A stretch of DNA of 64,000 bases, taken from Meghimatium bilineatum. Its lineage: Eukaryota; Mollusca; Gastropoda; Stylommatophora; Philomycidae. The position numbers were made by a program, and so were the translations under genes. This document shows positions 9,851-19,325 of this stretch, piece by piece. The stretch spans positions 4,647,501 through 4,711,500 of the forward strand of contig CM067319.1 in assembly GCA_034231615.1 (NCBI GenBank). Direction: 5' to 3'. Position 1 is the first letter of the stretch. Each line of letters starts with the position of its first letter. The notes under the pieces were generated by a model. That model worked only from the letters and a program-made list of their open reading frames with translations. It was not told the DNA's origin and did no database searches.

Positions 9851-10803
9851 GGTTAGCCACATAAAGTATGCATGAACCTGTGGGTTAGCCACATAAAGCA
9901 TGTGTGAACCTGTGGGTTAGCCACATAAAGTATGTGTGAACTTGTGGGTTAGTCACATCAAGTATGTGTGAACCTGTGAGTTAGCCACATAAAGTATGTG
10001 TGAACCTGTGAGTTAGCCACATAAAGTCTGTGTGAACCTGTGGGTTAGCCACATAAAGTATGTGTGAATTTGTGGGTTAGCCACATAAAGTATGTGTGAA
10101 CCTGTGGGTTAGCCACATAAAGTATGTGTGAACTTGTGGGTTAGTCACATCAAGTATGTGTGAACCTGTGAGTTAGCCACATAAAGTATGTGTGAACTTG
10201 TGGGTTAGCCACATAAAGTATGTGTGAACCTGTGAGTTAGCCACATAAAGTATGTGTGAACCTGTGGGTTAGCCACATAAAGTATGTGTGAACCTGTGGG
10301 TTAGCCACATAAAGTATGTGTGAATTTGTGGGTTAGCCACATCAAGTATGTGTGAACCTGTGAGTTAGCCACATAAAGTATGTGTGAACCTGTGAGTTAG
10401 CCACATAAAGTATGTGTGAACTTGTGGGTTAGCCACATAAAGTATGTGTGAACCTGTGAGTTAGCCACATAAAGTATGTGTGAACCTGTGGGTTAGCCAC
10501 ATAAAGTATGTGTGAACCTGTGGGTTAGCCACATAAAGTATGTGTGAACCTGTGGGTTAGCCACATAAAGTATGTGTGAACCTGTGGGTTAGCCACATAA
10601 AGTATGTGTGAACCTGTGAGTTAGCCACATAAAGTATGTGTGAACTTGTGGGTTAGCCACATAAAGTATGTGTGAACCTGTGAGTTAGCCACATAAAGTA
10701 TGTGTGAACCTGTGGGTTAGCCACATAAAGTATGTGTGAACCTGTGGGTTAGCCACATAAAGTATGTGTGAACCTGTGGGTTAGCCACATAAAGTATGCG
10801 TGA
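9851..10803. repeat. 32-bp minisatellite, about 30 units
   Basis: The unit is GGGTTAGCCACATAAAGTAT followed by GTGTGAACCTGT, with variants GAGTTAG, AACTTGT and CATCAAG recurring in blocks of several units. This is evidence of multi-unit duplication and not single-unit slippage. GGGTTAG here is not telomeric repeat. Confidence 0.97.
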
Positions 10804-11160
10804 AAGAGCGCTGAAATTTTGGGAAATACATCTTAGACCGTTGCAACATTATTTAATGTGTAGTGAACAGATTTTCTGTACCGATATTTTCGAATTCTAC
10901 GTTTTAAGAATTTGCGTTTTTAGTAAGCTTGTATGTTGGGATTTTGGAATGAAACAAAAATAGTTATTTCTATTGCTTCTTATTTATGAGATAAAATTCA
11001 TTTCAGAATTTCTAAATTCACGTAATTTTAATTTTTTTGCTAAAAAATAATTTCTGTAGCTGGTGAATATTTGTAGCCATTTATATGTTTGGAAAAGTTC
11101 ATTTGTTTATCATTGATCAATGTTTGGATGTTTCTTTTATGATTTTTTCTCACAAACTGT
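10804..11160. other. AT-rich, nothing recognised
   Basis: Poly-T and poly-A rich; no coding or repeat identity was seen. Confidence 0.4.
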
Positions 11161-11164
11161 CACT

Positions 11165-11610
11165 CCATCCTTCTTGTATCAGGACGGTGTTCCTACTAGA
11201 TCTCTTTTGTAACAGGACGATGTTCCTACTAGATCTTCCTTGTAGCAGGACGATGGTCCTACTAGATCTCCCTTGTAGCAGGACGATGGTCCTACTAGAT
11301 CTCCCTTGTAGCAGGACGATGGTCCTACTAGATCTCCCTTGTAGCAGGACGATGTTCCTACTAGATCTCCCTTGTAGCAGGACGATGGTCCTACTAGATC
11401 TCCCTTGTAGCAGGACGATGGTCCTACTAGATCTCTCTTGCAGCAGGACTTCGGTACTACTATAACTCTCTCTTGTAATAGGACGATGGTCTTACTAAAG
11501 TTCCAGCAAAATGTAATCCAAGTAACGGAAATGCGCTGTATCGACATATAATTTGAGCCCATGGACTGATACATCAGTGTTCGGCGTGGTAATTAATAAT
11601 TTCGACGTTT
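11165..11610 (-). mobile_element. S1 SINE copy with 33-bp internal expansion
   Basis: The right part (11495-11600: TCCAGCAAAATGTAATCC, ATCGACATATAATTTG, TGATACATCAGTG) is an antisense S1 body. Its palindromic insert segment has been amplified into about nine 33-bp units (CTTGTAGCAGGACGATGGTC followed by CTACTAGATCTCC) at 11172-11480. A 126-codon plus frame and a 131-codon minus frame across it are artefacts. Confidence 0.8.
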
Positions 11611-11950
11611 TACCACTTACACTGAACGGTGATGGCCGTGTCATATCGCTAGTAGGACAACCGTACCAGAGAACTAGTTATTTTACAATACACTGGACAC
11701 ACCAACTTAAGCTGATAACAGTCGAACATCGTTAATAGCCATTAACGTTTTGCCGTTGTAGCCATCGCTATTGACATATGCACAGACGCTCAATGTTGCA
11801 TATTAACATTTGAGTGAGTCTTCTCGTTCGAAATTTGACATGTCTACACAACAAATCCGGTTTTATTGATTAATGCTGATCTATTTGAGAGCTCATCCGT
11901 TCTCCCATACAGCAGTAATGTGGATAACTGTCTCTGTGGGCCAGTGTTCC
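11611..11950. other. Nothing recognised
   Basis: No array or element boundary was seen; the frames are short. Confidence 0.35.
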
Positions 11951-11954
11951 TTAC

Positions 11955-12745
11955 TTAGCTGGTATAGTGTAATTCAGTCGTGCAAGATATTTTCCGCGGT
12001 CAGTGCTGTGTGTAGTGTGAACATTTTGTGCTGGTAATCGTCTTGGGAGGTTGGGGGGGGGGGGAGTTGGAATCATTTGTTTTTGGTCATTTATGTCGCA
12101 TTGACCATGGTCAGCCCGTGTTACTAAGGTTTCTTTAATTGTCTCTGACATCTAGTTCTAGTCTTTCTTGTGCCTTGTAACCCGGTTTTATTCTGTTGTA
12201 TGCACAAAGTTCAGCTGGTTGATTTGGTTTCATTCTATTGACTTTGTAAAACTTCCTGGATTGATGTCTGTTGACGTAGTCTTGATCTGAGATGGTCAAG
12301 AAGGAGCATCTATATTTCTTCCATGATATCTTCATTTCTCCGTAGCTCTCTTCTGGTAACATTTACAGCTTTCCTCAAACATCTCATTTCACTCACTGTG
12401 ATTTGTTTCGCTAGTGTCTGTGTCAAGTGTCATGTCTGACATTGGTAACATAAAGTTGGTATTAAAATATTGTTTATCAATTGTTGTTTTGTAGCCACAC
12501 AGATTGATGGGTGTTTAAGTATTGGTGACCGCTGGAAATTCATAGCATTGGCTTTTTTATATTTTGTCTCAATCTTTCAATCGATTGTAGCATCCTCTGT
12601 AAAAACGTTTCCTAAGTACTTAAACTCTGGGACATTCTTTAGTTGTGTACCATTCACAGATGCATATAACTGGTCCCGTGTTCCGCTTGCCTCCTAGTCT
12701 GTTTCAGATGTGTTTAGTTTCATGTTGTGTTGTCGCAAGTTGAAG
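11955..12745 (-). mobile_element. L6 LINE ORF2 C-terminal part
   Basis: Minus-strand blocks in order: VPEFKYLGNVFTEDATI, ILIPTLCYQCQT, SEMRCLRKAVNVTRRE, HLRSRL, a decayed Y-N-R-I-K-P-G-Y-K-A block, and ISETIKETLVTRADHGQCD. These follow the usual order after the RT domain of RTE/jockey-like elements (YLG; L.YG.ETW; MRCLR...R; GYKARGRPR; W...). Several frameshifts and stops are present, and the glycine-rich G-R-P-R block is damaged. A poly-G run (12052-12065) lies within it. Confidence 0.7.
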
Positions 12746-12808
12746 GGAGCAGGTGTGTGAGCAGGTGTGTGAGCAGGTGTGTGAGCAGGTGTGTGAGCAG
12801 GTGTGTGT
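12744..12808. repeat. 12-bp repeat, 5 units
   Basis: The unit is GCAGGTGTGTGA; a small array in otherwise unmarked sequence. Confidence 0.9.
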
Positions 12809-13725
12809 CACTGTAATCCATTTTCATATTGGTATATTAAACTTTCATCATCTGAAAATGTCTGTTTAGTCAGCTGTGTTCTTCATTTAGTTTCTCTGCA
12901 GTGGTGCATTGTTTTTTACTAACTTGACATCTAAATAATTAAACTACAATGAAGATTTAATGAACATTAATTACTGACACCGCAACTGCCAATATGAGAC
13001 CATAGCCATTATCTCAGCAGTTGTGATAACTTAACGGCTAGACAATCTATCAGCCTTGATAAATGCTGATTTGTAAAATGTCAAATTAATAAATCATCAG
13101 TTTATCACGTTCAACTAATCAAGAAACAAGTATTAGCAAACAATTGATGAAAACAGATCGATGTTAATGGGGATTACGAAATATTTGAACATTGCAAACT
13201 GTTTTGGCGAACGAGGAAAGATCGAGGGAACATTGTGTTTCAACCATACGTGTGGTTTCTAGATCGTAAATTAACCGTGACCATGGTAACACATCAACAC
13301 AAAAGTTAAAAGTAATCCATAATCTGGTGAGCTTGTGTTATGTTAACACGATTCTTGAATATAATCATCCACGAAGTTGATGAATTATTAATGAATTTGA
13401 GAAGATGTTTGAACTTCATGAACTAACAGGCTGTGGAAAAACGCATATTGAACGAATGTTGAGACAGCGTCAGAAAGCACATTGACATTAGGAAAAGGTA
13501 AATGATTAATTTGATGTTGATACACACTATACCAAAAAGCTCAGTCACTTTCACACTCAGACAACTTGTCTCATAAATGACATGTTAGGAAATTCAATCA
13601 CTATCACACAACCTGTCTCAGAAAAGTTATGAACCTGAGATGACAAGACAAGATTCCAGATACAACTGTCATTAAAAGATCTGGTGTCATAAGCATTGAC
13701 ACTATTCTGATTTAGAGACAGATTC
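12809..13725. other. Nothing recognised
   Basis: Over 900 bases of AT-rich sequence without arrays, SINE boxes or conserved coding blocks. It is one of the few long stretches free of visible repeats. Confidence 0.4.
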
Positions 13726-13727
13726 GC

Positions 13728-14145
13728 CTTAAGTCATATAATCACCTACCTCTTCAAGGTAAGTTGTAGAAGGACATAACGTTCTGAATATGGCCAAACG
13801 AAGCGCTACAAAGGCGTGTTAAAGATCACACTGAAAGCTCTAAACTAGACCAAGATACACGGGAAGAACTTCCACGAGATAGATCTACATGTCACTTAAC
13901 TGTCAAAAATGGCGCGATATCTGGTGAAATGTGGAGAACAGCAGCATCTAAACAGCAGGGAGTAGCTATAAAATCACGTGTAAATAAAAAAAAGCATCTA
14001 CAGTGGTCATTTTGTACCCAAACTGACCAAGGACATTTGCAGCCACAATAGAGATTACTAGACATCTACTAACTCACGGTCAAGGACAAAACTCTAACTG
14101 AATTTCAAAAGTGGATGTAACAAATAGACATCATCAGCATGTGAT
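13728..14145 (+). mobile_element. L5 LINE tail, older copy
   Basis: It lines up with the 16.6-17.2 kb copy: CTGAAAGCTCTAAACTAGAC, ACGGGAAGAACTTCCACGAG, TACCCAAACTGACCAAGGAC and the 3' UTR TTTCAAAAGTGGATGTAACA ending in CATCATCAGCAT. The zinc-finger end is readable as PRTFAATIEITRHLLTHGQ after the TGA at 14024. The frame is broken in many places. Confidence 0.7.
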
Positions 14146-14204
14146 TGACTAATCAATACAAACGAATCATATAAATAGAAAGCGTGCATATAATATTTAA
14201 AAAA

Positions 14205-14265
14205 TCGAAGGCAGTAGACGAGATTTGAACCAATACCTGTCTGCTGGCATCACTTAGATTAATGA
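14205..14265 (-). mobile_element. S4 SINE head fragment
   Basis: The minus strand gives TTGGTTCAAATCTCGTCTAC, a tRNA-like B box followed by the S4 start, as at 14668-14690. Confidence 0.45.
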
Positions 14266-14309
14266 AGATAGACATTCGAATAAAGATTTGAATTTTGTCG
14301 AGTACATAC

Positions 14310-14470
14310 AAACACACACACTGAACGGGAATGTAAATATGAACACAGATAAACCCGCACACACACACTGCACGGGTATGTAAATATATAGACAGACACA
14401 CCACACACTGCACGGGTATGTAAATATATACACAGACACACACACACACTGCTCGGGTATGTAAATTCCG
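14310..14470. repeat. Imperfect 44-50-bp repeat with (CA)n core, 4 units
   Basis: The units are ACACACACTGCACGGGTATG plus TAAATATATACACAGAC-like sequence. Three overlapping minus-strand frames here are array artefacts. Confidence 0.8.
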
Positions 14471-14599
14471 CAAAGATCACATGCATTTAACACTAATACG
14501 TGCTATCAAGCCTCAGTGCTACACAAACCATTAGGCCTTCATGTAACATAGATAACACATAAACAGAAGCAAGATTTCTTCTGTTGTCACATGGGTAAT

Positions 14600-14830
14600 T
14601 GAAAACTGACAATAGCAAGTATCAATAAGTTATGAGGCGAATAGCTACCAGCTAAAGAGATCTGGTTCAAATCCCGTCTGCTGGTTTCAGATTTTGTACA
14701 ACAACTCCTTGATGCTTCCTAATTATAACATTAATTTACCGGTGTTTGTACTTAGAAGCAATGGTCTCCTTTTTTGAATCGCTATGCCATCGTTCTTACC
14801 ACTTAACCACGTCAGCGATATCCTATGAGA
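14600..14830. mobile_element. S4 SINE pair in opposite orientations
   Basis: On the plus strand a B box (CTGGTTCAAATCCCGTC, 14665-14681) precedes the S4 body (TTCAGATTTT...AACTCCTTGATGCTTCC). At 14757-14830 the minus strand carries an A-box-like tRNA head (GACGTGGTTAAGTGGTAAG). The two lie tail to tail. Which exact ends belong to one insertion is unclear. Confidence 0.5.
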
Positions 14831-15109
14831 ATAAACGACAAAAAAACGTATGAAACGATTGGGCTGGTAAACATACAGATAACAATAAGACAGAAAATCA
14901 ATGTTGCTGTAATACAGACACATTAAAAATATATCTGGGAACATTGAGGATAGTTGATTTGGAATGGAATTTGTGGGAACAACAATTTGAGAGCTAGGAA
15001 CAAGGTTAGATAGCACTTTCTTTAAGCTAATATAAACAAATTAAAAACAATAGCTTCAAGCAAATATTAACAACAAAAACATTAGCTTTAGTAAATATTA
15101 AATAATTTC

Positions 15110-15290
15110 CATAAAGCTATAAAGCCAGAGGTAGACCATGTAAAAGATGGATCCCATAAATCAAAGAATCCACAGCAACAAGTTTACAAATATCACACAA
15201 GAAGACCATCTCCAGAGAACTCGTTTACCCCTGACGCCACAAGGCAAACAAGGGACACGGCGTGTAGATAGATAGATAAATAAAAGTAAT
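15110..15290 (+). mobile_element. L8 LINE tail with (TAGA)n end
   Basis: Shared with 54840-55010: CTATAAAGCCAGAGGTAGAC, CATAAATCAAAGAATCCACA, CCATCTCCAGAGAACTC, GACGCCACAAGGCAAAC. The frame corresponds to G-Y-K-A-K-G-R-P-like sequence and SRELF. The tail is TAGATAGATAGATAAATAAA, so (GATA)n is the native 3' tail of this family. Confidence 0.75.
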
Positions 15291-15297
15291 TTCCTCT

Positions 15298-15430
15298 TTA
15301 CTTTGGTTCTCAAACTCCAGCAGATTATCAAGTCATAGTCCGGAGAACGGAATGCGTTGTATCAGGCTCACATCAGTGCTGCGATACCTGCACATTTCGT
15401 CCTGAAACATCAGTCCTCAACACGTGTATA
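15298..15430 (-). mobile_element. S1 SINE-like repeat, no-insert subfamily
   Basis: Antisense S1: TTCTCAAACTCCAGCAGAT, GTCCGGAGAACGGAATGCG, GTTGTATCAGG, TTTCGTCCTGAAACATC. It directly follows the L8 tail. Confidence 0.7.
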
Positions 15431-15464
15431 AAAAACACTGATTTAAGTAAATATTAACAAATAA

Positions 15465-15745
15465 AACATGAACTTCAAGTAAATATAAACACCACAAACA
15501 TTAGCTTCATGTAAATATAAACACCACAAACATATTATGCATGTAAATATAAACACTACAAACATTAGCTTCATGTAAATATAAACACCACAAACATATT
15601 ATTCATGTAAATATAAACACTACAAATATTAGCTTCATGTAAATATAAACACCACAAACATATTATTCATGTAAATATAAACACTACAAACATTAGCTTC
15701 AAGTAAATATAAGCACTACATACATTAGCTTCATGTAAATATTAA
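15465..15745. repeat. 32-bp units arranged as 64-bp dimers
   Basis: Two 32-bp variants alternate: one contains ATTAGCTTCATGTAAATA, the other ATTATGCATGTAAATA or ATTATTCATGTAAATA. The regular A-B order gives a 64-bp higher-order period before it decays at 15740. Confidence 0.85.
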
Positions 15746-16490
15746 CATAACAGATATTAACGTAAAGTAAAAATTATCACAGCAAACACTCACTTCAAGC
15801 AAGTACTTATTAAAACAACAAACATTAACTTCAAGTAAACATTAACATAACAAACATTAACACAACAAACATTAGCACAACAAACAAATAGAATTTGCCC
15901 ATGGAGCAACAAATTCATAGGATTTGTGCAACACCACAAACTTTTTAAAATTTAAATACAAATAATTTACTATAAACAAGGTAACAAATGTGGTTTTAAA
16001 TCATTAGCCCGCCGACAATCATATCTGGTTTTCGAGTTCTCGTTTAGAAAACACGTCTTACGTTGGAGGCACATTTCCGACTATCCAGACTAATGCAACA
16101 ATAATATTGAAGAAATATAATCCACTATTCATATCAATGGATGGGTGTATCCACTATTCATATCAATGATGGATGTAACTAACAAGGCCAATCTGAGACA
16201 CAAAGAGTCTTTCACAGTATGTACAGAGAGTCGAATGCCCGTGTGTATCATCACGTGATGTCGATCTTAGATCGTATGAAAATAATATTTCTATTCAGTA
16301 GTTTGCCCACATGTGCAGGATTCGCCGTGTTACCACATGCGTTATTATTGTTTGTGTAGCATCCAAGAAAGCAGAACCAATGATGGAATACAAATGTAGC
16401 GAAACATGACGATACAGCGAGAACAGGAATGTGAAGGTCAAAGATTAAAGATATTTTTTACAAATTGTAGATTTTGATGTGAAATGGTAG
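15746..16490. other. Nothing firmly recognised
   Basis: Short AACA-rich direct repeats are present near 15840-15890 and a local duplication of CACTATTCATATCAATG at 16122-16168. No gene was seen. Confidence 0.4.
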
Positions 16491-16499
16491 ACATTAGTT

Positions 16500-16600
16500 G
16501 ATTTCACACATATATTGTGTGTGAGAGAGGGGCAAAGACACACATACATAGTTGTGTGTGGGAGAGGGACATAGACACACATATATATAGTTGTGTCAAC
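16500..16600. repeat. Left part of a 50-60-bp array interrupted by L5
   Basis: Units TATAGTTGTGTGTGGGAGAG plus GGACATAGACACACA occur here and again at 17263-17335. The LINE in between has split one older array. Confidence 0.7.
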
Positions 16601-17240
16601 TATATGCCAACGTTGATGATGAAGTGTATACAAGGATCGCCAAAGCAAGCAGTACTTTCGGCAGATTGTACGCAAATGTTTGGCGTAGAAATGGCATTAA
16701 TCTACAGACTAAGCTGAAAGTTTACAGAGCAGTGGTACTTCCACTGCTGCTTTACGCTAGTGAAACATGGACTGTGTATAGACGTCATGTGAAAAAACTA
16801 AATCATTTTCATACAAATTGTCTCAGATATGTTATGAACATCATCTGCCAAAGATACTTCTCTATGGTGAGCTAGAGAAGAGTATACGATCTCAAGGTGG
16901 CCAAAGGAAGCTCTACACGGACTCGTTAAAGACCTCACTGAAAGCCTTTGAAATAGACCACGATACATGGGAAGAACTTGCACGAAATAGATCTACATGG
17001 CGTTCTAAAATAAAAAAGAGCGCATCATCTTGTGAAAAGAAGAGAAATGCAGCAGCTCAACATGGGAGAGCAGCTAGAAAGTCATGGATAGACCAAGATC
17101 CGCCTACAGTCGTTATTCCATGTCCAAACTGACCAAGGACATTTAGAGCTCGAATAGGGCTCATTAGCCATCTACGAACTCATAATCAAGGACATAACTA
17201 AAATTGAATTTTCAAAAGTGGATGTAACAAATGGTCATCA
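16600..17240 (+). mobile_element. L5 LINE ORF2 end with zinc-finger-like C-terminus
   Basis: Blocks in order: VDDEVYTRIAKASSTFGRLY, LKVYRAVVLPLLLYASETW, LNHFHTNCLRYVMNI, then in another frame LPKILLYGELEKSIRSQGGQ, SLKTSLKAFEIDHDTWEELA, NRSTWRSKIKKSASSCEKKR and CPN-stop-PRTFRARIGLISHLRTHN. The last is the C-x-x-C...H-x-x-x-H finger that ends this LINE group. About 50-60 codons between CLR and LPK are missing, which also shifts the frame. A TGA (17130-17132) replaces a finger cysteine codon. The 3' UTR ends in (CAT)n. RT motifs are not included, so the copy is dead. Confidence 0.85.
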
Positions 17241-17262
17241 TCATCATGTGCTGGACGAACAA

Positions 17263-17335
17263 CAACATATAGTTGTCTGTGGGAAGGGACAGAGACACAC
17301 ACACACATATATAGTTGTGTGTGAGAGAGGATCTG
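17263..17335. repeat. Right part of the split 50-60-bp array
   Basis: Same units as 16500-16600 (TATAGTTGTGTGTGAGAGAG; GACAGAGACACACACAC). Confidence 0.7.
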
Positions 17336-17562
17336 ACAAAGAGACAATTGTAAGCATGCACGTAGATAAGGGGTTTGAAGGGTTTATACCCCTCACCCTT
17401 AGTAAATCAGAACATGCTATGGGTGAAATAAAAAAGTGTGTTAAACTACCCCACCCTACGCCCCATTAAACAAGTTTCCCACAAAATTTCCCAAAATCTC
17501 ATTAAAAAGAGATTTCTTATAAAAAATAGCAAATTACTTTTTCTTTTAGATACGCTTTTACC

Positions 17563-17735
17563 GGCCCGGCTCTTTGGTACAGTGCGCGTCTGTGACAACC
17601 AAGTTACCGGGTTCGAATCCCGTCACGGGAAATTGTGCATCCGGACGGTTCAGAAAACAATGGCAAACTACTGAGATAATTTATATTGTCTAGAAAATCA
17701 CTACAGCCAAATAAATGTTGGTTTGATGGCTATAA
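17563..17735 (+). mobile_element. S2 SINE, full length, best copy
   Basis: The tRNA-like head has an A-box-like part (GGCTCTTTGGTACAGTGC) and a perfect B box (GGGTTCGAATCCC, 17609-17621). The body TCAGAAAACAATGGCAAACT and ATTGTCTAGAAAATCAC is shared with copies at 2145, 5360, 5835 and 18705. The head does not close into a proper acceptor stem, so it is a SINE promoter and not a tRNA gene. RNA polymerase III transcription is expected from family knowledge, not shown. Confidence 0.8.
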
Positions 17736-17984
17736 CCAGAATAGAATACGCTACCAAAAATATTTTCTTAAAACATCTACGATCCTAGTGGGGGGGGGGG
17801 GTATTTTCGTAACTATACCTATGGGCTATGTGGTTGGTATGATGGTAACTTTATTTGCGGTCCTGGTGGTGGGTATGATCACAACTTATAAACATTACCA
17901 GACCTTCGGACCTTACAATTTGTGTCACAAGCCAGTGAATAGATCGGAGTAGCTTCTCGAAGTGACATGACACGCCTGTCAACA

Positions 17985-18390
17985 TAATGTATGACTCTCG
18001 CAGTGACACTCCATGCCTGTCAACATAATGTATAACTCTCGCAGTGACACTCCATGCCTGTCAACATAATGTATAACTCTCGCAGTGACACTCCATGCCT
18101 GTCAACATAATGTATAACTCTCGCAGTGACTCTCCATGCCTGTCAACATAATGTATGACTCTCGCAGTGATTCTCCACCCCTGTCAACATAATGTATGAC
18201 TCTCCACACCTGTCAACATAATGTATAACTCTCGCAGTGACACTCCATGCCTGTCAACATAATGTATGACCCTCGCAGTGATTCTCCACCCCTGTCAACA
18301 TAATGTATGACTCTCCACACCTGTCAACATAAAACATGACTCTGGCACTGACTCTCCACCATGTCAACATAATCTATGACCATCACGGAT
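17985..18390. repeat. 41-bp minisatellite with shortened units
   Basis: The unit starts ACTCTCGCAGTGACACTCCA and ends CTGTCAACATAATGTATA. Two shorter units lacking the CTCGCAGTGA part recur in the same context, giving a higher-order pattern. Confidence 0.9.
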
Positions 18391-18407
18391 TACAGGAGCC
18401 TAATTGA

Positions 18408-18605
18408 ATGAAATGCATATCGAAATTGATTCTCATATGCCAATGTTTCTCTGCTTGTGGTAGCCCCCGACCTGGTAAAAAATTTTGTGAAGACCTGGAC
18501 CCGATCAAAACACATTATATATACTATGAAATAACAGTTAAAGAAGAAGCTCTCGAGACCGTTAAACATGTTCTCGCTACCGCAGGTGGAGAAGCACTGT
18601 CGTAG
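18408..18605 (+). CDS. Candidate small secreted peptide or terminal exon
   Basis: A 65-codon frame begins MKCISKLILICQCFSACGSP: a basic start, a hydrophobic run and A-C at a plausible signal-peptidase site. It continues PRPGKKFCEDLDPIKTHYIY and ends ETVKHVLATAGGEALS with TAG at 18603-18605. G-K-K after P-R-P is the pattern used for amidation and dibasic cleavage in peptide precursors. Alternatively, a good 3' splice site (pyrimidine-rich, ...CTTGTGGTAG at 18469) makes the part from 18470 a last exon entered in phase 2. No family is recognised and no AATAAA was noticed nearby. The charged, non-repetitive second half is unlike the surrounding DNA. It could still be chance. Confidence 0.3.
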   Translation: MKCISKLILICQCFSACGSPRPGKKFCEDLDPIKTHYIYYEITVKEEALETVKHVLATAGGEALS

Positions 18606-18704
18606 GCTACATGGCGCAGAGTAAACAAATCATGAATTGACAGCTAGCAAGAGGTCGCTGCCTTTTTCTTTTTTTAAAAACACACTTTTGTACCACATTC
18701 ATTC

Positions 18705-18832
18705 AGATTTACGTCCATTAATTTGCCATGCTTCTTGAACGAGCCGGATACACGTTACCTACGGCGGGATTTGAACCCTGTACCCTGGCAAAAACAGACA
18801 ATCTCTCTATATTGCTATCACGGAGCTGGTCA
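18705..18832 (-). mobile_element. S2 SINE copy
   Basis: On the minus strand GGGTTCAAATCCCGCCG (B box) is followed by TATCCGGCTCGTTCAAGAAG and GCATGGCAAATTAATG, the S2 order. Confidence 0.7.
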
Positions 18833-18924
18833 TGGATGATTGTATCGTAAACGCAGACAAACAAACGAACAGCACAAGAAGGATACACCAATATCGAAAT
18901 TGTGCAAACACGTGATATCTATGA

Positions 18925-19300
18925 AATCTGCAAGTCTTATCTTCAAATATCTACTTTAAAATATCTACTTGCTGCAATCATATTATTGTATTTCTTATCT
19001 TCAAATATCTACTTACTACAATCATATTATTTTATTTCTTATCTTCAAATATCTACTTGCTGCAATCATATTATTGTATTTCTTATCTTCAAATATCTAC
19101 TTGATGCAATCATATTATTTTATTTCTTATCTTCAAATATCTACTTGCTGCAATCATATTATTTTATTTCTTATCTCCACATATCTACTTACTACAATCA
19201 TATTATGTTATTTCTTATCTTCAAATATCTACTTGCTGCTTTCATATTATTTTATTTCTTATCTTCAAATATCTACTTTACACAATCATATTTTTTTATT
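18925..19300. repeat. 44-bp minisatellite, 8 units
   Basis: The unit is CTTATCTTCAAATATCTACT followed by TGCTGCAATCATATTATTTTATTT. It ends only about 25 bases before the candidate exon at 19326. Its last unit supplies the T-rich tract upstream of TCGACAG (19312-19318). The 165- and 150-codon frames through it are array artefacts. Confidence 0.93.
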
Positions 19301-19325
19301 TCTTATTTTCATCGACAGTTTTACA

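Noticed and set aside
9851..10803. CRISPR array
   Set aside because: Units follow each other without unique spacers and the DNA is clearly animal; the same applies to all other arrays.
17563..17633. tRNA gene
   Set aside because: A and B boxes are good, but there is no proper acceptor-stem pairing and the same head is fused to a body repeated at four other sites, so it is a SINE.
17686..17952. 88-codon membrane protein
   Set aside because: The frame runs through an S2 SINE end and a poly-G run; the hydrophobic part comes from a short local duplication.
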